Shown here piece after piece: positions 9,898 through 17,800 of a DNA stretch of 64,000 nucleotides (its first letter is position 1; every line of letters begins with the position of its first letter). A program made the position numbers and the translations under genes. Origin of the DNA: Nitrosomonas sp. (GTDB taxonomy: Bacteria > Pseudomonadota > Gammaproteobacteria > Burkholderiales > Nitrosomonadaceae). Location of the stretch: assembly GCA_031316255.1 (NCBI GenBank), contig JALDQW010000001.1:3381485-3445484 (forward strand). The letters are read 5' to 3'. Below the pieces are notes generated by a model, which saw nothing but the letters and a program-made list of their open reading frames with translations, did not search any database and was not told where the DNA came from.

Positions 9898-10671
9898 TTA
9901 AACAAAGTTATAAGACTCACCATCTTCGGGTACCAGAACGCGTTGTGTCATTCCGTTTTCATGAAGAAATTCGCGCATTTCTTTTCTGGATACCGTGGCA
10001 TGATTCACCGCTTCCATGTGGCTCGCGATGACGGTCGCACTGGGTGCGGCTTTATAAACTTCAAAAACATCCTGCTTACCCATGATAATGGATTCGTCCC
10101 CTATAACCTTGGCATCGCAGCTATTGACGATGATGATATCGGGATTATATTTCTTGAGATTGTCTTCGACTATCTGGCACCAGACAGTATCTCCAGCAAT
10201 ATAGAGCGTTTTTTCATCTGGATGCTTGAAAACAATACCACTTACATCTCCCAGCAATTCTTTCATTTCTTTCAAAACATGATTACTACCATGCTGGCCA
10301 GGTGTTTTAATCAGTGTTATGCCATCAATATTATTCGTTTCGTTCAATACGCGAACGTTATTAAAACCTGCCGAACGGACCGATTGCGCATCTTTTTCAT
10401 GCTGCGTAAAAAACAGCATGTCTTTGGGTATCGATTGTTTAGCGACATCGTCCCAATGATCAGGATGATCATGTGTGAGGATGACGGCGTCCACATCAAC
10501 GATCTCGCTGATTGGAATTGGTAACTCAGCCGTTGGGTTGCGGATATGATCATTGATTGTGCCGCCGAAACCCGGCACAGCTCCCTTCTCTGCCAGCCAA
10601 GGATCAATCAGGAATTTTTTACCCGCATATTGAATATGCAGTGTTGCATTTCGTATTTGCCTGAATTTCAT
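9898..10671 (-). CDS. MBL-fold metallo-hydrolase (UlaG-like)
   Basis: 257 residues. The metallo-beta-lactamase signature HDHPDHWDD (about residues 71-79) supplies metal ligands; further ligand candidates are the His of PGQHGSNH, the Asp of IAGDTVW and the His of ASHMEAVNH. The arrangement resembles UlaG-type hydrolases, a subgroup with varied substrates (lactonases and phosphodiesterases), so no substrate is assigned. It is cytosolic (no signal). A strong GGAGGAG box lies ~9 bases before the ATG. It is flanked on both sides by copies of the dispersed repeat. Confidence 0.88.
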   Translation of the reverse strand: MKFRQIRNATLHIQYAGKKFLIDPWLAEKGAVPGFGGTINDHIRNPTAELPIPISEIVDVDAVILTHDHPDHWDDVAKQSIPKDMLFFTQHEKDAQSVRSAGFNNVRVLNETNNIDGITLIKTPGQHGSNHVLKEMKELLGDVSGIVFKHPDEKTLYIAGDTVWCQIVEDNLKKYNPDIIIVNSCDAKVIGDESIIMGKQDVFEVYKAAPSATVIASHMEAVNHATVSRKEMREFLHENGMTQRVLVPEDGESYNFV

Positions 10672-10772
10672 GAATAGTTACTCCTCCATCTTTTATTGAA
10701 TGTATTTGAAGTCATCATCTTATAGATCGACCCAGTAATATTTGCGCACCCCACATTCTACCAACCACACGA

Positions 10773-10912
10773 CTAGTGCAGTAGGATGAACCGACGTCAG
10801 GAGGCGCATCAACAAAAAACCGTGCAGCTTTATTTCATTCCGCTTATCCAGATTACAGGACGCATTGAGTAAGGTAAAGTACATTATTTACGATTTGATG
10901 CGCCTCCCGGCA
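10773..10912 (+). repeat. Dispersed repeat, copy 3 (full, ~140 bp)
   Basis: Same element as 9500-9640: GGAGGCGCATCAACA at the left, a shared middle (CGTGCAG..TTAT, ATTACAGGACGCA, GAGTAAGGTAAAG) and ATTTACGATTTGATGCGCC at the right. The right end forms the last codons of the small membrane protein gene at 10888-11109. Confidence 0.8.
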
Positions 10913-11109
10913 CTAAACTTAATTTCTTCTTCATGAGAATCGGATTTACCAAAGATGAGTGCGCTTTCTTTTTCTTCACCAAGGACGAATATCTCCTTAT
11001 AGGGGTTTTCTTCATGTTTACAAGAAATTTTATAGCTTTGATAAAATCGCCACCCAAATAACCCAATAACTCCGCCAACAATAACTATCCATGGCCACCA
11101 CTCAATCAT
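10888..11109 (-). CDS. Small membrane protein of unknown function
   Basis: 73 residues with one N-terminal transmembrane helix (WWPWIVIVGGVIGLFGW) and a charged soluble tail. An AGGGAGG box directly upstream supports the ATG. The last ~8 residues (SAGRRIKS) are encoded inside repeat copy 3, so insertion of the repeat probably replaced the original 3' end. No family is recognised. Confidence 0.5.
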   Translation of the reverse strand: MIEWWPWIVIVGGVIGLFGWRFYQSYKISCKHEENPYKEIFVLGEEKESALIFGKSDSHEEEIKFSAGRRIKS

Positions 11110-11189
11110 AAACCTCCCTTATAATTTATATACATACAAGTGGGTATTAGTTGAAAATCCTATCCGCTAGGGGAAAGGGTTAAACAAAA

Positions 11190-11214
11190 AGCTCTCATTT
11201 GAGAGCTTTTTCAT
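11190..11214. terminator. Intrinsic terminator (bidirectional)
   Basis: Perfect hairpin GCTCTCA-TT-TGAGAGC flanked by A5 on the left and T5 on the right, so it works on both strands. On the minus strand it lies ~70 bases past the parE stop and would end the parDE transcript. Confidence 0.8.
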
Positions 11215-11280
11215 TTTAGGTAGTCTGACAAATCAGCTTTAATATTCTTTGAACTCTTCTTTACCTTTTAAATTGGGTAG

Positions 11281-11592
11281 TTATTCTTCATCTAGTAAGT
11301 AAAAACGTGGCTCCATCGACTGATGGAGGATGTCAATAATGTTGATTTGTTGATCTGACACAATTTCATAGTAAATGGTGTGGTTACCAACTGGATAGCT
11401 GTAGCAATCCCATTGAATAAAAAGGTCTTTTCTCAGTTTACCAACCTTTGGGTTATTGGCTGTAAATTTTATTATTTCGTGTAGTTTTCTTAGATAAATG
11501 CCTGTTTGAGTATGACCGAAATTAGCTAATGAGTATGTTTCAATATCTTCAAGACTCCGCACCGCGTTCGGTGACAGGAGATATTTACTCAT
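11281..11592 (-). CDS. parE: ParE-family toxin
   Basis: 103 residues, RelE/ParE superfamily. Features: N-terminal LSPNAVRSLEDIETYSLANFG, the central KLHEIIKFTANNPKVGKLR helix-strand region and the C-terminal DILHQSMEPR strand typical of ParE. ParE toxins poison DNA gyrase; the exact target of this one is inferred from the family. Its start overlaps the end of the antitoxin gene by 8 bases, as is usual for co-translated toxin-antitoxin pairs. Confidence 0.88.
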   Translation of the reverse strand: MSKYLLSPNAVRSLEDIETYSLANFGHTQTGIYLRKLHEIIKFTANNPKVGKLRKDLFIQWDCYSYPVGNHTIYYEIVSDQQINIIDILHQSMEPRFYLLDEE

Positions 11593-11833
11593 ACTTGTCG
11601 GTTAGCTTGGTCATAAATAATTCACCATCAGTGGCTTTACCTTGGTCAATTTGGTTTTTCCCCTCAGTGAGAGTGGAACGTAATACATCAAGTTTCGCTT
11701 CGTCGGCTTCCAACAGACGAAGACCAGCACGCACAGCTTCACTGGTTGATTCAAACCGACCAGCTTTGATTTTTTTGTTGATAAAGTCGGAAAAATGTTT
11801 TCCGATAGTTACACTTGTATTTCTTGGCATCAT
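11585..11833 (-). CDS. parD: ParD-family antitoxin
   Basis: 82 residues. The N-terminal half is a ribbon-helix-helix DNA-binding domain (NTSVTIGKHFSDFINKKI ... STSEAVRAGLRLLE) of the CC2985/ParD type. The C-terminal tail is charged and probably disordered until bound to the toxin. It should neutralise ParE and repress its own operon through the palindrome at 11853-11871. The first two codons are both ATG, so either 11833 or 11830 may start the protein. Confidence 0.9.
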   Translation of the reverse strand: MMPRNTSVTIGKHFSDFINKKIKAGRFESTSEAVRAGLRLLEADEAKLDVLRSTLTEGKNQIDQGKATDGELFMTKLTDKYE

Positions 11834-11852
11834 AAATCTCTATTTAATTACT

Positions 11853-11871
11853 TGTATTACATACTAATACA
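11853..11871 (-). promoter_or_regulatory. Probable ParD operator
   Basis: TGTATTA-CATAC-TAATACA is a perfect 7-base inverted repeat ~20 bases upstream of the parD start, where a ribbon-helix-helix antitoxin would autoregulate. The role is inferred from position and symmetry. Confidence 0.6.
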
Positions 11872-11902
11872 GTAGCTGGATTTTGACAAATTCTAGATTA
11901 TT

Positions 11903-11972
11903 AGAACGCGCGTGGGGTCAAGAATGCGCGTGGGGTCAAGAACGCGCGTGGGGTCCGCGCGTAGGGTCAGGT
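11903..11972. repeat. 18-bp tandem repeat, ~3.5 copies
   Basis: Units AGAACGCGCGTGGGGTCA start at 11903, 11921 and 11939, with one base change in the second, followed by a partial degenerate unit ending GGGTCAGGTCC. The array lies between the TolB-like gene and parDE. It is GC-rich against its surroundings. Confidence 0.85.
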
Positions 11973-12038
11973 CCATAACCAATAACCCCAATCCTTGACA
12001 GACACAACTGATAAAACTCCAACCCCGCACAACCCCGC

Positions 12039-13157
12039 TCATTTCAACGACAAACTCTGCAACGCTTTCTCGTGGTTCCACTTGCCATGAAAGAGATGTC
12101 CTTTTTTGGTCGGCACACGATCGCTGGTCCAGGTCAGATATTGGCCATCAGGCGTGAATACCGGCAGGCCGTCAAATCCGGGCTTATCGGTTACGCGTAC
12201 CGGTTCCTGCTTGCCGTCTACATCGACGATATACAGTTCGAAATTGCGGTGTCCGTGGATATTGGTTGAGAAAATAATGTATTCATTTGACGGATGGTAA
12301 AACGGCGCCCATGACAATGCTTTCAAACGGGTGATCTGTTTCTGATCGGAGCCGTCGATGTTCATGGTAAAGACTTCCGCTTCGCGGCCGCTTGGCGAGA
12401 AACGTCGCCACACAATGCGTTTGCCATCCGGACTGAAAAATGGGCCGCCGTCATAACTTGTGGTATGCGTCAGGCGTTTCACATTCGAGCCGTCGGCATC
12501 CATGATATAAATATCGATCATCGAAGACGGATCTTTCTGGAACAATGCGGCTTCTTCTTCAGACAATTCCTCAGCATATGCCCTACGGTTGGACGCAAAT
12601 GCAATGTATTTACCGTCCGGCGACCAGGACGCCTCGGCGTCATAGCCCAATGTATTCGTCAGGTTTTTTATGTTTTTGCCGTCCAGATCGGTTTCATAAA
12701 TATCATACTGCTCGTCGTAATCCCAGGCGTAAGACTTGCGTTCACCGGACTTTCTTCGCTCCAGTTCCGCCGTCATCTTGGCCTTGGCATCAGGGTCGTC
12801 ATGCGTTGATGAAAACAACACTTTGTCTTGCGAAGGATGTATCCATGAACAGGTTGTTTTCCCGACACCGGGAGAAACCCGGTTTATTTTGCCACTGCCA
12901 ACATTTTTCAGATAAATCTGATAAAAAGGATTTTCATCGGCGACTTCGGCCTGATAAACCATCCATTGCTGATCTGCGCGGTAATACGCTTCACCGGCAC
13001 GTTTTTCTCGATTGGTATCCGTAAGCAGATAGGCATCCGTAACGAATTCGGTTGCACTGATATTCGGTGAAAATAATGCTGCCGCCATTATTGCCGGCAC
13101 CCAAACCCGTGAATATGTACTGGAAAAAAACGTGAATTGTTGAATAGGATTTCTCAT
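12039..13157 (-). CDS. TolB-like beta-propeller exported protein
   Basis: 372 residues with an N-terminal signal (hydrophobic VWVPAIMAAALF near 18-29, then NISATEF). The rest is a run of PD40/TolB-type WD-like blades: DEQYDIYETDLDG, AEASWSPDGKYIAFASNR, DIYIMDADGSNVKRLT, GPFFSPDGKRIVWRRF, VFTMNIDGSDQKQIT, ELYIVDVDGK, LPVFTPDGQYLTWTSDR. TolB itself is ~430 residues and sits in the tol-pal operon; no tol genes are here, so this is a stand-alone relative of unknown role, probably periplasmic. It is divergent from the cytochrome c gene at 13309. Confidence 0.85.
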   Translation of the reverse strand: MRNPIQQFTFFSSTYSRVWVPAIMAAALFSPNISATEFVTDAYLLTDTNREKRAGEAYYRADQQWMVYQAEVADENPFYQIYLKNVGSGKINRVSPGVGKTTCSWIHPSQDKVLFSSTHDDPDAKAKMTAELERRKSGERKSYAWDYDEQYDIYETDLDGKNIKNLTNTLGYDAEASWSPDGKYIAFASNRRAYAEELSEEEAALFQKDPSSMIDIYIMDADGSNVKRLTHTTSYDGGPFFSPDGKRIVWRRFSPSGREAEVFTMNIDGSDQKQITRLKALSWAPFYHPSNEYIIFSTNIHGHRNFELYIVDVDGKQEPVRVTDKPGFDGLPVFTPDGQYLTWTSDRVPTKKGHLFHGKWNHEKALQSLSLK

Positions 13158-13308
13158 TTGATCATCAAAACTGATTATATAAAGCTAAACATTACCACAT
13201 AGCCGGTAATAATTTGAGGACAATTACGGAAAAATCGATCTGCGGATTTGGTATGATCTGACATGGGTGGCGCTATTTGCCCCCCATTTAATATAGGGAG
13301 GACCAAAA

Positions 13309-13959
13309 ATGAAAACAATTATTGGCCTGCTACTGGCAGCCCTTTTGCTAGCGGGATATGTCATGGGAACCGGTGCTTATAATATGGCGGCCACGGAAAA
13401 ACACTGGCCAGTCACGGAAAAACTCATTGAATGGATGCGCATCAATTCAATTGCAGCGCGCTCAAATGAACTGGAAATTCCCGCATTGGACGAATCCGAA
13501 TCGCTTTCAATCGGCGCAACGCACTATGATGCCATGTGTACCGGTTGTCATCTTTCACCGGGACTGGAACCTACGGAACTTGCGCAAGGCCTTTATCCGC
13601 AAGCGCCTGTTTTCCATCAACGCACGCCGCTGACCGATGCTGACAAGCTACAAGAACAAACCAAGGCCTATTACTGGGTCATCAAGAACGGCATCAAAAT
13701 GACCGCCATGCCAGCCTGGGGACTGACGCATGACGACGAAACGATTTGGGCCATGGCCTTTTTTGTTCAGAAACTCGCAGGCATGACTGCCAGCACTTAT
13801 GATGAATTAGCCCATGAGAAGGCTGACAACCACCATCAACACGAACATGCCGCACACGAACATGACCACCAGCATGGACAGCATAATGGACATAAACATC
13901 AACATAACGACCATGGCAACGACCATCACGACCACGGTGGCGATCATCATGACGATTGA
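13309..13959 (+). CDS. Class I cytochrome c with His-rich C-terminal tail
   Basis: 216 residues. An N-terminal signal or anchor (4-20) precedes one haem site, CTGCH (Cys77-His81); the distal Met is probably in IKMTAMPAWG near residue 140. The cytochrome domain ends near residue 165. The last ~47 residues are a low-complexity tail with 19 histidines mixed with Asp, Glu, Gln and Asn (NHHQHEHAAHEHDHQH), likely to bind Cu, Zn or Ni. The strong AGGGAGG box supports the start. The haem would be attached by the ccm system encoded at 25578-33236. Electron partners are unknown. Confidence 0.88.
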   Translation: MKTIIGLLLAALLLAGYVMGTGAYNMAATEKHWPVTEKLIEWMRINSIAARSNELEIPALDESESLSIGATHYDAMCTGCHLSPGLEPTELAQGLYPQAPVFHQRTPLTDADKLQEQTKAYYWVIKNGIKMTAMPAWGLTHDDETIWAMAFFVQKLAGMTASTYDELAHEKADNHHQHEHAAHEHDHQHGQHNGHKHQHNDHGNDHHDHGGDHHDD

Positions 13960-14027
13960 CAGTGTATTGTAAATCCTGCGTTCAATTGTCTGACAGCATG
14001 TAAACGGCCTGGATTTTATTGAGTTTC

Positions 14028-14753
14028 ATGATTACGGAAAGCACATTACCGTCTATCTGCCCGCAACAATTTTCTATCGCTTCCTGGACCAGCCAGTTAC
14101 GCATTGCATGGAAAATAATGTTATTGGGGGTTTTTGCGGTATGTTTACCGCTGATAACCTGGGCAGAAGTTGAACGCATCGATATTGCCCGCTTTTCCCA
14201 AGGCGATTTGAATGAATGGCAGTCAAAAGTTTTTTCCGGCCAAACGATCTACACGTTAACGGAAAATGACGGAAAAACAGTTCTGCACGCGCACAGCAAT
14301 GCAACGGCGTCGGGACTATACCGCGAGATCAGTATCGATCTTGATCAAACACCGATCCTCAACTGGTCATGGAAAGTAGATCAGGTATTAGCAGGCAATA
14401 ACGAGCAGACCCGCGCAGGCGACGATTATCCTGCACGGGTCTATGTGGTCTTTTCCGATGGCCTTATGTTCTGGCGCACACGCGCCATAAACTATGTCTG
14501 GTCCAACACACAGCCGGTCAACAGCAACTGGTTCAATGCGTTTACATCTAATGCTGGCATGATTGCAGTCCAATCCGGTGTTGATCAAACGGGTAACTGG
14601 ATTACGGAAAGCCGCAATGTCCTGACTGACTATCGCCGGTTATTTAACGACGAACCCGGACGCGTTAATGCCGTAGCAATCATGACCGATACGGACAATA
14701 CCCGCTCCACGGCATCCGCCTGGTACGGCGACATCTGGTTTTCGGCAAAATAA
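14028..14753 (+). CDS. DUF3047 domain-containing exported protein
   Basis: 241 residues from the ATG at 14028. A later ATG at 14118 would give a tighter signal peptide (MLLGVFAVCLPLITWA), and an upstream TTG at 14019 is also open, so the start is uncertain. The DUF3047 domain includes ILNWSWKVDQVLAGNNEQT, DDYPARVYVVFSDG and the C-terminal AIMTDTDNTRSTASAWYGD. Family function is unknown; the fold is a jelly-roll-like beta sandwich by resemblance. It is probably periplasmic and is convergent with the sugar dehydrogenase gene. Confidence 0.85.
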   Translation: MITESTLPSICPQQFSIASWTSQLRIAWKIMLLGVFAVCLPLITWAEVERIDIARFSQGDLNEWQSKVFSGQTIYTLTENDGKTVLHAHSNATASGLYREISIDLDQTPILNWSWKVDQVLAGNNEQTRAGDDYPARVYVVFSDGLMFWRTRAINYVWSNTQPVNSNWFNAFTSNAGMIAVQSGVDQTGNWITESRNVLTDYRRLFNDEPGRVNAVAIMTDTDNTRSTASAWYGDIWFSAK

Positions 14754-14783
14754 TCCCGGCATTTCAACGTAATAACTGAAAAG

Positions 14784-16898
14784 CTACTTTACCAGAACAG
14801 CCTGTTTTAGCTCGAATGTCAGCACCGGTTGATCAGGAACAAGCTCAAGTTCGGCCGCAAACGTTGAGACCGTATTAGTGGCATTGGTGATATTTACAAA
14901 CGGAACATTCAGTATACCCGTTCGTGCATCAAATGCAGCGTTGTCACCCCGGAAATTCTGGGATAAGCGTTTAGCCTGAACCAATTCGAAGCGTACCGGC
15001 TCACTACCTTGAACAACCCGCAACCGTACTTGAAAAACATCACTGTTTTCACTGTCAAGCCCGACGTCAACAGCCGGTATTTCAAGAAAACCGGCTGAAA
15101 AACCGGCGTTTGGCACCAGTTTGTAAACCGTTCCAGTCGTTTCAAATGGCACACCTGTCGAATTACCCAATACATAAAGCTCGCCATCTGCATCTTGCCC
15201 GAAACCCAGCACCCAGAATTCTATCGCATCCCGTTCTGTCAGATCGAGTTCCAGAATTTCGGCACCGTTCGTATAAAACAACCGGCCGTCGCCATTGCCT
15301 GTTCTGGACGCGTCACCAAAAACATATGCCTGTTGCAACGATGCGATTGCACCGCCTCGATAAATAAAGCCGCCGATAATCGCGGTACCTTCATCATGAT
15401 CATATTGCACGACTGGATTGATCAGATTTCCACCTGTCGGATCGTTTGTCACAAACCCCGGTTCGTTTCCATTTGCCTCAAAACGGAAACGGCCTTCCTT
15501 TAAAGGCCAACCGTAATTACCGCCCGCTTGTACAATATTCACTTCCTCGATATCGTTCTGACCCACATCGGCAAGCACCAGCGCACCGGTTACCTGGTCA
15601 AAGGAAAAACGGAACGGATTGCGAAAACCGAAGGCATAAATTTCATTCAACACCGTATCAGAGCCGACGAAAGGATTATCGTTCGGGATCCAATACTGGC
15701 CGTTGTCAGAATTGCTGCCAGCGGGATCGATACGCAACAGACTGCCAAGTGGATTACTGGTATTCTGGCCGTTGCCACTCGCGCCGTGGCCAATAATAGT
15801 TTCACCGGCAAATTCCTGCCCGTCACGATCGTCTGCACCGCCACCGTCACCAAGGGCAATATACAGCATGCCGTCCGGACCAAAATTGAGTGCGCCTGCA
15901 TTATGATTAAATTGCGGTTGATCAACGGTCAGCAGGATACGTTCCGATTCGACGGTCGCCGGACTCTGATCCAAATTGGCCGGATTTAAACGCCATTCCC
16001 GAATCACGGAACGATGATTCGCTGAAGCGCCATTAGGAATCGTTGAAAAATCACTGGGCTGATCCGCGGGTTCGGATGTATAGGTATACAATAACCCGTT
16101 ATCGGCAAACTGCGGGTGAAACGCAAAGCCAAGAAAACCACGCTCATCAAAAGAGCCGCTGCCGAAAGCGCCCAAAGATACTAATCGATCTGAGAGATCC
16201 AGGAAAACTGCTTGATCAGCCGTAGTCAAATCAAGCCGCCATAGCTTTCCATTCTGATCTCCGACATAAAGGTATTTCGGATCGCCTGCAACGGAAATAG
16301 CCCAATTTGGCGCAGTCAGCCCACTCGCAACCGGTTTCAGTCTTAACCGCGCAGAACCTTTCTGAATAGCTGCCGGTATGGGATTATCAAGCCGCTGTCC
16401 TGTTTGTGCTTGTTGAACGACAGCACTTAAATCATCCAGCACAGCATAGCCCGGTCCTGCATCATTGCGTAAAATAACCTGTGCAACCGGCTTGCCCAAT
16501 GTTGTTGCGGAAACGCTTACTTCTGTCCAGCTTGCCGATGTACCCGGAAAACTGATCAAGACGCTGCCTTCGCTATCCAGTAAATCCAGTGCACTGACAT
16601 CATTTCCACTTTGCGTTCTAAAAAAAACCCTTAATTCCTCAGCCGGTGGACTAAAATCGATATTACCCGTGCCACCAGGCGCAATCATCCAGGCGTTCAT
16701 CCCGGTATGATAAAGCGAAAAGTTACCTACAGATTTGGCTTCGCCTCCGCTAAATGATGCCGAGGCGTTATCATCGGTTAATGTAAAAAAACCACTGGTA
16801 TTGTTAAATTCGAAACTGGTATTAATTTCAGCGGCCTGAGGCGCACTCGACAGATAAAAAATTACCAGCAAAGATAGTGTTGAATGATGAAATTTCAT
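14784..16898 (-). CDS. PQQ-dependent sugar dehydrogenase family protein
   Basis: 704 residues from the ATG at 16898, which has a GGGGAGA box; an upstream in-frame ATG at 16913 is less likely. A signal peptide (1-23) is followed by an N-terminal beta-sandwich region (~25-165, with SWTEVSVSATTLG) resembling carbohydrate-binding or pre-peptidase modules. The glucose/sorbosone dehydrogenase propeller spans ~190-600: RGFLGFAFHPQFADNG, FNHNAGALNFGPDGMLYIAL, AFGFRNPFRFSFD and DVGQNDIEEVN. A ~90-residue beta-rich C-terminal extension follows. It would be periplasmic and use PQQ; substrate unknown. Confidence 0.87.
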   Translation of the reverse strand: MKFHHSTLSLLVIFYLSSAPQAAEINTSFEFNNTSGFFTLTDDNASASFSGGEAKSVGNFSLYHTGMNAWMIAPGGTGNIDFSPPAEELRVFFRTQSGNDVSALDLLDSEGSVLISFPGTSASWTEVSVSATTLGKPVAQVILRNDAGPGYAVLDDLSAVVQQAQTGQRLDNPIPAAIQKGSARLRLKPVASGLTAPNWAISVAGDPKYLYVGDQNGKLWRLDLTTADQAVFLDLSDRLVSLGAFGSGSFDERGFLGFAFHPQFADNGLLYTYTSEPADQPSDFSTIPNGASANHRSVIREWRLNPANLDQSPATVESERILLTVDQPQFNHNAGALNFGPDGMLYIALGDGGGADDRDGQEFAGETIIGHGASGNGQNTSNPLGSLLRIDPAGSNSDNGQYWIPNDNPFVGSDTVLNEIYAFGFRNPFRFSFDQVTGALVLADVGQNDIEEVNIVQAGGNYGWPLKEGRFRFEANGNEPGFVTNDPTGGNLINPVVQYDHDEGTAIIGGFIYRGGAIASLQQAYVFGDASRTGNGDGRLFYTNGAEILELDLTERDAIEFWVLGFGQDADGELYVLGNSTGVPFETTGTVYKLVPNAGFSAGFLEIPAVDVGLDSENSDVFQVRLRVVQGSEPVRFELVQAKRLSQNFRGDNAAFDARTGILNVPFVNITNATNTVSTFAAELELVPDQPVLTFELKQAVLVK

Positions 16899-17188
16899 TT
16901 GATTTCTCCCCAAAATAGTAGTTTTTGGATCGTTTTAGCACTGAAATCGTAAGCTTTTAATGAACAGCTTTTCTAACATGCATTTAAATGCGGTCGCCAA
17001 GCATTTTACATACTTACAGGGAAATAAGATTTATTTCTATTTTCCGTTTCAGGCCGGTGAAACATGAGCAAGACTGCCTGAATCGATTGAATTGACAATG
17101 ATAATACCAGCAGTACGTTTATGCTTGTTGTATAAATCCACCAGCAAGTTATAATTGAGTAGTCCAATAAAACAAATGCAGACAAATC

Positions 17189-17659
17189 ATGGCTAAACTC
17201 ACCGATGTTACAGGTATTGGTCCCGTTACAGCTAAAGTGCTGGAGACCCACCAAATCAAAACGCTTGAAGCACTTGCCGCTGCTAATATCAGTGATATTG
17301 AAAAAATACCTGGATTTAGCCAGCTGCGCGCAAAGGCCGTAAAAAAAGCGGCAAAAGATTGTCTGTTAAGCAATAAAAACAGGAAAACTTCAGCATCTGC
17401 CAGCAAACAATCAACGACAAAAAGAACAAACGTTCAAAGCACCGGCTCCGATACGCCGGAAATTTTACAGCAGACAATTACCCGGAAAGAAAAAAGCACC
17501 ATCATAAAAAACAAAAAAGAAAAACCCAAAGTCAAGAAAAAAGAGAAAAAAGAGAAAAAAGCAGAAAAAAATAGTAACGCAGAAGAAAAAATCAAAAAGA
17601 ACAAAATTAAAAAAGAAAAAAACAAGGGTAAAAAGAAAAAAACTAAAAAGCAGTCATGA
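17189..17659 (+). CDS. Helix-hairpin-helix protein with Lys-rich tail
   Basis: 156 residues in two parts. Residues 1-~58 are tandem helix-hairpin-helix motifs (LTDVTGIGPVTAKVLETH and DIEKIPGFSQLRAKAVKKAA), like the DUF4332/HhH domains that bind DNA non-specifically. Residues ~60-156 are disordered and overwhelmingly Lys/Glu/Asn (KKEKKEKKAEKNS, KGKKKKTKKQS), like histone H1-type tails of bacterial nucleoid proteins. A DNA-compacting role is inference. The tail is encoded by A-rich codons, so length changes by slippage are possible. Confidence 0.8.
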   Translation: MAKLTDVTGIGPVTAKVLETHQIKTLEALAAANISDIEKIPGFSQLRAKAVKKAAKDCLLSNKNRKTSASASKQSTTKRTNVQSTGSDTPEILQQTITRKEKSTIIKNKKEKPKVKKKEKKEKKAEKNSNAEEKIKKNKIKKEKNKGKKKKTKKQS

Positions 17660-17800
17660 CTGCCCGTACGCCCTATTTGCAACATTCTCAACAATGCATC
17701 ACATGTTGCAAAATAATTGTTTACAAATCACTGCCATAAACTGCTTACACATTTGCATCCAAAAACCCCCGCCTTTATTGTTTACTTTTGAACGCTGACC

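Noticed and set aside
9835..10524. 229-residue plus-strand frame
   Set aside because: It mirrors the metallo-hydrolase gene; the minus-strand frame has the HDHPDH motif and a strong ribosome site.
11903..11972. Possible CRISPR array
   Set aside because: Units are adjacent 18-mers without spacers, so it is a simple tandem repeat.
15528..15989. Plus-strand 153-residue frame
   Set aside because: Antisense shadow of the sugar dehydrogenase gene.
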